A stretch of DNA of 11,992 nt. It comes from Collinsella sp. GTDB taxonomy: Bacteria > Actinomycetota > Coriobacteriia > Coriobacteriales > Coriobacteriaceae. Positions 1 to 6,517 of the stretch are shown here, in pieces. A model generated the notes under the pieces. The model did no database searches. It had not been told where the DNA came from and saw only the letters and a program-made list of their open reading frames with translations. The position numbers were made by a program, and so were the translations under genes. Within the stretch, counting starts at the first letter, position 1; every line of letters starts with the position of its first letter. The stretch is taken from positions 1 to 11,992 of the forward strand of contig WGSQ01000046.1 of the NCBI GenBank assembly GCA_014871605.1, read 5' to 3'.

Positions 1-14
1 TAAACGTCCGTATG

Positions 15-47
15 AGGCCTCATGCAGAGTTTTGCATGAGGCCTTTT
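15..47 (+). terminator. Intrinsic terminator of an unseen upstream + strand gene
   Basis: A perfect 12-bp stem (AGGCCTCATGCA at 15-26 pairing with 33-44) closes a 6-nt loop and runs straight into four T residues (44-47). The window begins with TAA at 1-3, which could be the stop codon of the upstream gene, but no coding sequence is available to test this. The T tract is short, so termination may be partial. The top of this stem is itself a copy of the palindromic element found twice more in the hipB promoter. Confidence 0.7.
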
Positions 48-91
48 CATGCAGACTTTTGCATGTCATACTGATATGCAAAAGTCTGCAC
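22..91. promoter_or_regulatory. Three-copy candidate HipB operator array
   Basis: Three elements of the form ATGCA-N6-TGCAT lie at 22-37, 49-64 and 76-91, starting exactly 27 bp apart. Copies 1 and 2 differ at one base in the 6-nt centre. Copy 3 is copy 2 in inverted orientation with one end-base mismatch (C at 91), so 50-64 and 76-90 also form a perfect 15-bp inverted repeat. HipB-type antitoxins bind as dimers to several palindromic operators in front of their own genes. The position around the promoter and next to an HTH gene supports that role, but binding is inferred. Confidence 0.6.
44..72 (+). promoter_or_regulatory. Probable hipBA promoter
   Basis: A -35-like TTTTCA (44-49, 4 of 6 consensus bases) is separated by 17 bp from a -10-like CATACT (67-72, 4 of 6). 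TG at 64-65 gives an extended -10 (TGN) arrangement. Transcription would start near position 79, leaving a leader of about 27 nt before the hipB GTG. One palindromic element fills the -35/-10 spacer and another covers the start point, as expected for an autorepressed antitoxin promoter. The boxes were found by eye. Confidence 0.5.
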
Positions 92-105
92 GTTAGGAGA
101 TCGCC

Positions 106-576
106 GTGGATATCCTTCCCATCACCACACCGCGCCAAGCTGGCATCTACGTGCGTCAGGCACGCGAGGCGCAAGGGATCACCCGTGCCGTCCTCGCTAA
201 AAAAGCCGGTGTTTCGGAGCGCCTGCTCGCATCGCTCGAGCTGGGAGATGCCACGGGCATTCGGCTCGACAAGCTGCTGGCAGTTTTCGGTGCTCTTGGA
301 CTGGCGCTCGCCGCTCAAGGGGATATCGACGAATCGAAAAACGAGCAACCAGTCGACGCCCCGCATGCTGATTTGCAACCTCGTAGTACCCCCAGGCGCC
401 ATCACGCTCAACGTTTTCACCATCGCAACCGTCGCAGCGCAGCCGTTCCGGCTCTCGCAGATGTCCCCTTTACGTCCGAGCTCTACGACAGGGCCTTCGC
501 CGATTTCGCCATGTCCAATCTCGGAGTCTCGATTGCCGCAAACGCATCTAACCAAACCAAGCCCGAAGGGAAATAG
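106..576 (+). CDS. hipB: HipB-type antitoxin, Xre/Cro-family helix-turn-helix regulator
   Basis: This is the likely antitoxin and autorepressor of the hipBA pair. The start is GTG, chosen because AGGAG (95-99) lies 6 nt upstream and an Xre-type helix-turn-helix follows at once, at about residues 11-70 (QAGIYVRQAREAQGITRAVLAKKAGVSERLL in separate helices). The protein has 156 residues, clearly longer than the roughly 88-residue E. coli HipB. Residues 75-115 form an Arg/His/Pro-rich linker of no recognisable fold, and residues 115-156 a tail with a short Phe/Ala-rich segment (FADFAMSNL). The tail may contact HipA, but this is a guess. hipA begins 3 nt after the stop, so the genes are almost certainly cotranscribed. 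Family assignment rests on the HTH plus the adjacent hipA; alone it would be only an Xre regulator. Confidence 0.8.
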   Translation: MDILPITTPRQAGIYVRQAREAQGITRAVLAKKAGVSERLLASLELGDATGIRLDKLLAVFGALGLALAAQGDIDESKNEQPVDAPHADLQPRSTPRRHHAQRFHHRNRRSAAVPALADVPFTSELYDRAFADFAMSNLGVSIAANASNQTKPEGK

Positions 577-579
577 CCA

Positions 580-1884
580 ATGGCCAGAACATCACTTCGG
601 ACCATTATTTGCGGCGTACCTGCGGGAACGCTCACGCAAGATGAGAACGGTCTTATCAGCTTTACCTACGATCATGACTATGACGGGCCAACCCTATCGA
701 CCAACATACCCGTATCAAATCGCACATACGGCCAACAGGTCATGAATCCGTACTTGTTTGGCCTTCTACCCGACAGCGAGGACCAACGAAAAGCGATTGC
801 CGCCGAATTCAACGTTAGGCCCAACAATCCCATTGCGTTGCTCAGCCATATCGGACTCGACTGTCCGGGCGGAGTGCAGTTTTGTGCCGAAGAAGATGCC
901 GACGCCGTCCTGCATCGCGCTGGCGACTACCGCCCTATAGACGACCACGAAATTGCTCTCCGTCTCAAGTCGATCAGAGATGACCGCGATGCATCGTGGA
1001 TGGGTCTAGATGAAAGTTGGTCACTTGGAGGCAACCAGGGCAAGTTCGCGCTCGCGTTCATAAACGGCCGCTGGTGCGAATGCATGGGCTCCTCGCCCAC
1101 AACGCATATTTTCAAAAATGGCGTTATCGGATTTAAACTCGAGGCTCTCAATGAGTTTGTCTGCATGAAAAGCGCCCAGCGCGCCGGTATCGCAACGGCA
1201 AACGTCGAATATCGTATGTTTGAGGACGAACCTGCCCTCATTGTTGAGCGCTATGACCGCGTGAAAGTCGAAGACGGAATGATCAGGCGCCTACATCAAG
1301 AAGACCTCTGTCAGGCACTTGGGGTGATGCCCGCCCAAAAGTACACAGCAGACGGCGGCCCGACCACCCGCGACATTCAAGAGCTCCTCGTAAATACGAG
1401 CCACCATCAACTTAACCTGTATCTGTTTACGCAGATACTGTTCTTCAACGCCATTATCGGCGCACCGGATGCGCACGCGAAAAACTATTCCCTGCTCCTT
1501 GGAAACGACGGCGCAGCCATGATGGCTCGAATGTACGATGTCGCGTCGGGTTTGGCGTATGAGCGCATGCGCCGCCGGGCGCGCCTTGCCATGAGCGTTG
1601 GCGGCGAAAATCGTGTGGGGCGCATCGGTCCAGGCGCTATCCGTCGATACCACGGTATGGGCGACCCCGCGCTGGAGGCGGCGCTCATCGATGCCGGACT
1701 ATCTGAGAAGTTTTGCTTTGCGACCATGATGGACCTCGCCTACGAGGTACCCGTTTGCATGGAAGAGGTCATGGACGAATACGCCGACCTGCCCGGCATG
1801 GCGGACCTGCGCGAGCATATGCTCGGCCCCGTCCGTGAAAACTGCCAGCGCACCCTCGACCTCATCAAGGCGGATATGGGCTAG
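580..1884 (+). CDS. hipA: HipA-type toxin, Ser/Thr protein kinase fold
   Basis: HipA toxins are kinases of the PI3/4-kinase-like fold; E. coli HipA phosphorylates glutamyl-tRNA synthetase and so blocks translation. The 434 residues match a full-length HipA. The N-terminal subdomain is present (NPYLFGLLPDSEDQR at 56-70, then a GLDCPGGVQF block at 92-101). SLGGNQGK at 148-155 aligns with the E. coli loop containing autophosphorylated Ser150. The catalytic loop is DAHAKN at 297-302, and MYD at 318-320 supplies the metal-binding Asp. The 23-residue spacing of the two Asp (D297, D320) equals that of E. coli D309 and D332, so the kinase looks intact. It starts at ATG 3 nt after hipB, with GAAGGGA at 565-571 as ribosome-binding site. 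The true target cannot be read from sequence. Confidence 0.88.
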   Translation: MARTSLRTIICGVPAGTLTQDENGLISFTYDHDYDGPTLSTNIPVSNRTYGQQVMNPYLFGLLPDSEDQRKAIAAEFNVRPNNPIALLSHIGLDCPGGVQFCAEEDADAVLHRAGDYRPIDDHEIALRLKSIRDDRDASWMGLDESWSLGGNQGKFALAFINGRWCECMGSSPTTHIFKNGVIGFKLEALNEFVCMKSAQRAGIATANVEYRMFEDEPALIVERYDRVKVEDGMIRRLHQEDLCQALGVMPAQKYTADGGPTTRDIQELLVNTSHHQLNLYLFTQILFFNAIIGAPDAHAKNYSLLLGNDGAAMMARMYDVASGLAYERMRRRARLAMSVGGENRVGRIGPGAIRRYHGMGDPALEAALIDAGLSEKFCFATMMDLAYEVPVCMEEVMDEYADLPGMADLREHMLGPVRENCQRTLDLIKADMG

Positions 1885-1914
1885 GTGGCCGCAATTTCCC
1901 ATTTCCCAAAAGAA

Positions 1915-1955
1915 GAGAGGGGGCACCCATCGCAAAAGCTCGGGTGCCCCCTCTC
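1915..1955. terminator. Strong shared terminator between convergent hipA and pepD
   Basis: A perfect 14-bp stem (GAGAGGGGGCACCC at 1915-1928 pairing with 1942-1955) encloses a 13-nt loop. Read on the - strand, the stem is followed by TTCTTTT (1914-1908), a good U tract for ending pepD transcripts. Read on the + strand it is followed only by ATAATGTCATTT, a weaker tract for hipA. It sits 30 nt after the hipA stop and 55 nt after the pepD stop. Confidence 0.82.
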
Positions 1956-2010
1956 ATAATGTCATTTGCAATCCGCTAGCACGTGGCTCGGACTGCTGCT
2001 AGCGCAACCT

Positions 2011-3468
2011 TTACGCAGCGAGGCGCTTGAGAACGTCGATGAGCAGCTCGTAGAAGCGCTCGGCAGAAGCGAGCTCCATGCTCTCGTCCGGGGTGTGGAC
2101 ATCGGAGAGCGTCGGGCCCACGGCGATGGCGTCCAGACCGTGCAGGGCCTCGACAAACAGTCCGCACTCAAGGCCGGCGTGAATGGACTCGATGCGCAGC
2201 TCGGAGCCAAAGAGCTCGCGATAGCTCTCGACAAAGACGTCGCGGACCGGCGAATGCTCGGCATAGCTCCAGCCGGGATACTCGAACTCAAACTTGGCGT
2301 CGAAGCCCAGGACATCGGCGAGCGTCTGCAGGCGGTCCTTGAACTCGTTCTGCAGCGAGGTGATCGAGGAGCGCGGGGACAGCATAATCTTGACTTGGTC
2401 GTCAGAGGTGGCAACCACGCCGATGTTGGAGGAACCCTCGACGGAGCCGTCAGTGGCGACGTTGCGGCGGATCACACCGTTGGGGGCAAGACGCAGGGCG
2501 CGGATGAGGGCAAGCGCGGACTTCTGGTCCATGGCCTCGACCTCAGTGTTGTCGGCAATCTCAACCGTGCAGGTAAAGCCGGGGTCGAAGACCTCGAGCT
2601 CGGCGGTGACGTCGGCGATGATGCCCTTTGCGATCTGGGCCGCGGCCTCGGCGGCAGCGTGGTCGGCGTAGACCAGAACAGCCTTGCACTCACGGTTGAT
2701 GGCGTTGTCCTTGGTGCCGCCGTTAAAGCTAACGATGGCGGGCTCGCCGGCAACCATCAGGCGGTCGATGATGCGGGCCATGATGAGGTTGCCGTTGCCG
2801 CGCTCCAGGTGGATATCGCTGCCGGAGTGACCGCCCAGCAGGCCGGAGATGTCGAGCGTGAGGGTGCTACCGGTCTTGTGCTCGCGCGCGATCGGGCAGG
2901 TGTAGGTAACGACGACGCCGCCGGCGCAGCTGACGGTGGCCACGCCCTCTTCCTCGGAGTCAAGGTTAATCATGGTGCGGGCGCTGATCTGGGACTTATC
3001 GAGCGTCTCGGCGCCAACCAGACCAGTCTCCTCGTCGGTGGTGAACACGCACTCGAGGGCCGGATGAGCAATCGAATCGTCGTTGAGCACGGTAAGCATC
3101 AGAGCGACAGCAATGCCGTTGTCGGCGCCCAGCGTGGTGCCGTTAGCGGTGAGGACGCCGTCCTTGACGACCAGGTCGATACCATCGGTCGTAAAGTCGT
3201 GCTCAACGGAGCCCAACTTGTCGCACACCATATCGATGTGGCCCTGCAGCATCACGGTCGGGGCATTCTCGGCACCGGCAGATGCGGGCTTGCGAATGAT
3301 GACGTTGTAGACCTCGTCCTGGTACACATCGAGACCGCGCTCCTTGGCAAACGCAACCAGGAAATCGCTGATGCCCTTCTCGTTGCCAGACCCACGGGGG
3401 ATCGCACTGACCTCCTCAAAGAAATGGAACAGCTGGGCGGGCTCGTAGCCGGTAATCTTGTAGTCCAT
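2011..3468 (-). CDS. pepD: PepD, M20-family Xaa-His (beta-alanyl-histidine-type) dipeptidase
   Basis: This is a cytosolic dinuclear-zinc aminoacyl-histidine dipeptidase that cleaves Xaa-His and many other dipeptides in peptide catabolism. It has 485 residues, the same length as E. coli PepD. The metal and catalytic residues are all visible: H77 and D79 (QGHIDM), D116 (LGADNG), E146-E147 (TDEETG), D170 (INLDSEEEG) and H458 (SDVHTPDE). Each is offset by exactly three from the E. coli positions (80, 82, 119, 149, 150, 173, 461). The dimerisation lid insert contains GGHSGSDIH at 212-220. The start MDYKITGYEP is chosen over an upstream extension to 3573 because AGGAGG (3473-3478) sits 4 nt before it and the length then matches the family. 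It is transcribed in the same direction as clpC but lies beyond a terminator, so it is probably a separate transcript. Confidence 0.95.
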   Translation of the reverse strand: MDYKITGYEPAQLFHFFEEVSAIPRGSGNEKGISDFLVAFAKERGLDVYQDEVYNVIIRKPASAGAENAPTVMLQGHIDMVCDKLGSVEHDFTTDGIDLVVKDGVLTANGTTLGADNGIAVALMLTVLNDDSIAHPALECVFTTDEETGLVGAETLDKSQISARTMINLDSEEEGVATVSCAGGVVVTYTCPIAREHKTGSTLTLDISGLLGGHSGSDIHLERGNGNLIMARIIDRLMVAGEPAIVSFNGGTKDNAINRECKAVLVYADHAAAEAAAQIAKGIIADVTAELEVFDPGFTCTVEIADNTEVEAMDQKSALALIRALRLAPNGVIRRNVATDGSVEGSSNIGVVATSDDQVKIMLSPRSSITSLQNEFKDRLQTLADVLGFDAKFEFEYPGWSYAEHSPVRDVFVESYRELFGSELRIESIHAGLECGLFVEALHGLDAIAVGPTLSDVHTPDESMELASAERFYELLIDVLKRLAA

Positions 3469-3472
3469 GGTG

Positions 3473-3478
3473 CCTCCT
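3473..3478 (-). promoter_or_regulatory. pepD ribosome-binding site
   Basis: A perfect AGGAGG on the - strand lies 4 nt before the ATG at 3468. It fixes the pepD start and argues against the 35-residue longer reading, whose N-terminus does not resemble the family. Confidence 0.8.
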
Positions 3479-3512
3479 TGGCGCAACTGGTTAGACAGTA
3501 AGACATGCGACT

Positions 3513-3541
3513 TGTATATTCCCAGACTTTGCGTGCATAAA
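3513..3541 (-). promoter_or_regulatory. Possible pepD promoter
   Basis: On the - strand, TTTATG (3536-3541; a weak -35, 3 of 6) is followed after 17 bp by TATACA (3513-3518; -10, 4 of 6). A start near 3506 would give a leader of about 38 nt. The placement downstream of the clpC terminator makes an independent pepD promoter plausible, but the boxes are weak. Confidence 0.3.
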
Positions 3542-3625
3542 CCAGTCGAAAACGCCGAGCGCCCTCGCATCATCGGCTAACGGTGGACCGTATAGCGTAA
3601 CGGTCACAACTTCCGCAGCTCTACA

Positions 3626-3657
3626 AATCGAGGCGCCCTTTCCGGAGCGCCTCGATT
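3626..3657 (-). terminator. clpC terminator
   Basis: A perfect 11-bp inverted repeat (AATCGAGGCGC at 3626-3636 pairing with 3647-3657) with a 10-nt loop lies 25 nt beyond the clpC stop. On the - strand the stem ends in ATTTGTAG, so the U tract is poor. It is well placed to separate clpC from pepD, possibly with some read-through. Confidence 0.6.
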
Positions 3658-3682
3658 GCGCGTATCAAATTGTCGCCACGCC

Positions 3683-6325
3683 CTACAGCGCGCCGGAACC
3701 GGCTTGCATCATGCCGCCGGGGCCCGAGGTCACGCCGCCGCTCACGGGCGCAGCGTTGCCAGTGTGCGGTGCCGCCGGGGCGGTATCACCACCGAGCGTG
3801 CCCGCCGGACGCGGTGCCGGGATCTCGCCCGTGCCGTGGCTAAAGACAAACTTGCCATCGGCCACGTCGCACAGGACGGTATCGCCCTCGCCCCACTCAC
3901 CGGCCAGAAGCTCCTCGGACAGCGGGTCCTCGATGAGCTTTTGGATGGCGCGGCGCAGCGGACGCGCGCCGTTGGTGAGGTCAGTGCCCTCGGCCACGAT
4001 CTTGTCGTAGGCCGCATCGGTGAGCTTGATGTTCATGCCGTTGGCGATCAGACGCTGACGCAGGTCGTCCACCAGCAGGTGCGCGATCTTGGTCAGGTTC
4101 TCGCCCGAAAGCTTCTGGAACACCACGATGTCGTCGATACGGTTGAGCAGCTCGGGGCGGAACAGGCGCTTGAGCTCACCCATCGCACGACCCTTAATCT
4201 CGCTCGAGGTAAGGCCTTGCTCGCCGGTGGTGCCAAAGCCAACGCTCGTATCCTGCGCGATCTCGCGGGCGCCCACGTTTGACGTCATGATGATCACCGT
4301 GTTGCGGAAGTCGACCGTCTTGCCCTGGCTATCGGTCAGACGGCCCTCCTCCAACACCTGCAGCAGGATATTGAAGATGTCGGGGTGCGCCTTCTCGATC
4401 TCGTCGAACAGCACGACTGAGTACGGGTGACGACGAACGGCCTTGGTAAGCTGACCGCCCTCGTCGTGGCCAACGTAACCCGGAGGGCTACCGATGAGCT
4501 TGGAGACCTCGAACTCGCTGCCGAACTCCGACATGTCGAAGCTGATGAGCGCGTCCTTGCTGCCAAAGAGGTACTCGGCGAGCGTCTTGGCGAGCTCAGT
4601 CTTGCCCGTGCCGGTGGGACCCAGGAAGATAAAGCTGCCGCCGGGACGACGCGGGTCCTTGAGCGGCGAGCGGCTGCGGCGCACGGCCTTGGCGACGGCC
4701 TCGACTGCCTCATCCTGGCCGATGATGCGCGTCTTGAGCACGCTTTCGGTCTGCAGCAGGCGCCGGCTCTCGCTCTCGGTGAGCGAGGAAACCGGCACGC
4801 CAGAGGTCACGGACACGATGTCGGCAATCTGACTTACGTCGATGGTGAGCGGGCTAGCGTCGAGCTCGGCGGTCCAGGCGGCCTTGGCCTCGGCGAGCTC
4901 AATCTCGGCGGCCTTCTGCTGCTCGGTGATCTCGGCGGCCTTGTTCATGTCATCGCTCTCGGTGGCCTCCTGCGCGGCGGCCTTGAGCTCCTCTATGCGA
5001 TGCTCGGCCTCGCGCACCGGCTCGGGCGCGCGATTCGCGGCAATGCGAGCGCGGGCACCGGCCTCGTCGATGAGGTCGATGGCCTTATCGGGCAGGAAGC
5101 GATCCTGGATGTAGCGGTTGGAAAGGTTCGCGGCAGCCTCGATAGCGCCCTGCGTGTAGCGCACATGGTGGTGCTCCTCGTAGCGCGGCTTGAGCGCGGT
5201 CAGGATCTTGACCGAGTCCTCGACGCTCGGCTCCTCGACATCGATGGTCTGGAAGCGACGCTCAAAGGCCGGATCCTTGGTGAGGTACTTACGGAACTCC
5301 TCGGCCGTGGTGGCGCCGATGATCTGGAAGGCACCGCGTGCGAGAACGGGCTTGAGCATGGAACTCGCGTCGATGGAGCCCTCGGCAGAGCCGGCACCGA
5401 TGATGGTGTGCATCTCGTCGATAAACAAGATAACGTCGTCGGCTTCGGTCGCCTCCTGGATCACGTTCTTGAGGCGCTCCTCAAACTCACCGCGATACTT
5501 GGCGCCCGCAACGAGGCCCGGCAGGTCGAGCGTCCAGATGTTCTGGTTCATAAGGTTCTCGGGCACGTTGCCAGCTGCAATCTGCTGAGCCAGACCCTCG
5601 ACGATGGCCGTCTTGCCCACGCCGGGGTCGCCCAAGATAAGCGGATTGTTCTTGGTGCGACGCGAAAGGATCTCCATCATACGCTGGACTTCCTTTTCGC
5701 GACCAATTACAGGGTCGAGCTCGCCGTCGCGCGCCTTCTGCGTAAGGTTGGTGGCGAACTGCTTAAGCGTATCGGTGCCGCTCCCCTTTTGCTGCGACGC
5801 GTCCGAGCCGCTAAAGAACGGCAGGCCCGCACCGGGACGCCCGGCACCGGCGCCGGCGAGCGGACGCTTCTTGTCCTGGTCCTTGGCGGTAAGTTTCTCG
5901 ATAGCCTTTTTGATGGAGGCGGACGACACACCCAGGCGCATGAGGATGTCCATGGCCATGCCGTTACCCTCTTCGACGATGCCAATCAGCAAGTGCTCGG
6001 TCGACACGTAGGTCTGGTTGTTCTCACGTGCCACGCGGAAGGAGCGCTCCATCACGCTAATGACGAGCGGCGTAAAGGCAAGCTTGGCAGCCTCGGTCTC
6101 CTCGCTGGGCTCGGGAACCGTGGTCTGGACCTCCTTGAGGGTGTCCATGATGTCGTCGTAGGAGATATCAAGCGAGCGCAGCGCCTCGGCAGCGATGCCC
6201 TCGTCCTCCTTGGCGAGTGCGAGCAGCAGGTGCTCGGTGCCCACCTTATTTGAGTGCAGATCGAGCGCCTCCTGTTTGGCCATCGACATGACCTTGCGCG
6301 CTCGATCGGTAAATCTATCTAACAT
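3683..6325 (-). CDS. clpC: ClpC, AAA+ unfoldase subunit of the ClpCP protease
   Basis: ClpC unfolds substrates using ATP and feeds them to the ClpP peptidase in the cytosol. Of 880 residues, 1-145 hold two Clp N-domain repeats (RFTDRARKV at 4-12), followed by a Gly/Ala-rich linker at 157-185. AAA1 has Walker A GDPGVGKT at 232-239, Walker B VILFIDE at 298-304 and pore loop KYRG at 276-279. A charged UVR-type middle coiled coil spans about 434-484. AAA2 has Walker A GPTGTGKT at 569-576, Walker B VVLFDE at 637-642 and pore loop GYVG at 616-619. The ClpP-docking tripeptide VGF is at 695-697. The last 50 residues are a Gly/Ala/Pro-rich tail of unknown role. MLDRFTDRAR was chosen as start because AAGGA precedes it and family members begin this way; an in-frame start at 6358 is less likely. 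No ctsR, mcsA or mcsB gene is adjacent. Confidence 0.96.
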   Translation of the reverse strand: MLDRFTDRARKVMSMAKQEALDLHSNKVGTEHLLLALAKEDEGIAAEALRSLDISYDDIMDTLKEVQTTVPEPSEETEAAKLAFTPLVISVMERSFRVARENNQTYVSTEHLLIGIVEEGNGMAMDILMRLGVSSASIKKAIEKLTAKDQDKKRPLAGAGAGRPGAGLPFFSGSDASQQKGSGTDTLKQFATNLTQKARDGELDPVIGREKEVQRMMEILSRRTKNNPLILGDPGVGKTAIVEGLAQQIAAGNVPENLMNQNIWTLDLPGLVAGAKYRGEFEERLKNVIQEATEADDVILFIDEMHTIIGAGSAEGSIDASSMLKPVLARGAFQIIGATTAEEFRKYLTKDPAFERRFQTIDVEEPSVEDSVKILTALKPRYEEHHHVRYTQGAIEAAANLSNRYIQDRFLPDKAIDLIDEAGARARIAANRAPEPVREAEHRIEELKAAAQEATESDDMNKAAEITEQQKAAEIELAEAKAAWTAELDASPLTIDVSQIADIVSVTSGVPVSSLTESESRRLLQTESVLKTRIIGQDEAVEAVAKAVRRSRSPLKDPRRPGGSFIFLGPTGTGKTELAKTLAEYLFGSKDALISFDMSEFGSEFEVSKLIGSPPGYVGHDEGGQLTKAVRRHPYSVVLFDEIEKAHPDIFNILLQVLEEGRLTDSQGKTVDFRNTVIIMTSNVGAREIAQDTSVGFGTTGEQGLTSSEIKGRAMGELKRLFRPELLNRIDDIVVFQKLSGENLTKIAHLLVDDLRQRLIANGMNIKLTDAAYDKIVAEGTDLTNGARPLRRAIQKLIEDPLSEELLAGEWGEGDTVLCDVADGKFVFSHGTGEIPAPRPAGTLGGDTAPAAPHTGNAAPVSGGVTSGPGGMMQAGSGAL

Positions 6326-6332
6326 GCTCGTT

Positions 6333-6337
6333 TCCTT
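6333..6337 (-). promoter_or_regulatory. clpC ribosome-binding site
   Basis: AAGGA on the - strand lies 7 nt before the ATG at 6325. It supports that start over the in-frame codon 33 nt further upstream. Confidence 0.65.
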
Positions 6338-6356
6338 ACATGAGTTCATCGAAATC

Positions 6357-6377
6357 AAAACGCCCGCCCGTCGGCGG
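6357..6377 (-). terminator. Small GC hairpin with T run: tetR terminator or clpC leader attenuator
   Basis: On the - strand CCGCC (6373-6377) pairs with GGCGG (6364-6368) around a 4-nt loop. After three more bases a TTTT run follows (6357-6360). The stem is only 5 bp, though all G-C. It could end read-through from tetR or, if the clpC promoter lies upstream of it, act in the clpC leader. The + strand also has a T run on the other side (6381-6384), so orientation is ambiguous. Confidence 0.3.
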
Positions 6378-6407
6378 CGCTTTTGTCTCTTTACCCACAG
6401 GTTGTCT

Positions 6408-6436
6408 ATGTTAACAGCTGGAGGAATATCTATAAA
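6408..6436 (-). promoter_or_regulatory. Possible clpC promoter
   Basis: On the - strand, TTTATA (6431-6436, 4 of 6) and TAACAT (6408-6413, 4 of 6) are 17 bp apart in the 192-nt gap between tetR and clpC. A start near 6401 would leave a leader of about 76 nt. I saw no CIRCE, CtsR box or HAIR element nearby, so heat-shock control of a known type is not indicated. Confidence 0.3.
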
Positions 6437-6517
6437 CCCGGCTCACATGAATGCAGGTTATGACCGCATCGCGGGACTCACCGCGCGATGCGCGACAGGC
6501 GCCCCGCAAGAGAAACC

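Noticed and set aside
32..745. Alternative + frame overlapping hipB and the start of hipA, raising the possibility of a frameshift in hipB
   Set aside because: The hipB frame has start, ribosome-binding site, HTH and a stop 3 nt before hipA; the alternative runs into hipA out of frame. A frameshift in the odd middle of hipB cannot be fully excluded, but nothing requires it.
1974..2004. 7-bp inverted repeat CGCTAGC / GCTAGCG just after pepD
   Set aside because: There is no T run on the - strand side and a far better terminator lies 20 nt further on.
1966..3501. Long open frame (511 codons) on the + strand across pepD
   Set aside because: It is antisense to pepD, has no family resemblance and no ribosome-binding site. 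Such frames arise from high-GC codon use of the real gene.
3486..3546. 7-bp inverted repeat ACTGGTT / AACCAGT upstream of pepD
   Set aside because: The arms are short and 47 bp apart; this is expected by chance at this length.
3469..3573. N-terminal extension of pepD to 3573
   Set aside because: AGGAGG before 3468 and the exact 485-residue family length favour the shorter form.
4427..6253. Long open frame (608 codons) on the + strand across clpC
   Set aside because: It mirrors the clpC codon pattern; the translation is Leu/Gly/Ala/Asp-rich without domains, while clpC on the other strand is unambiguous.
6470..6504. GC-rich imperfect hairpin after tetR (GCATCGCGCGG with CCGCGATGC)
   Set aside because: It has a bulge in the stem and no U tract, so it is not supported as a terminator.
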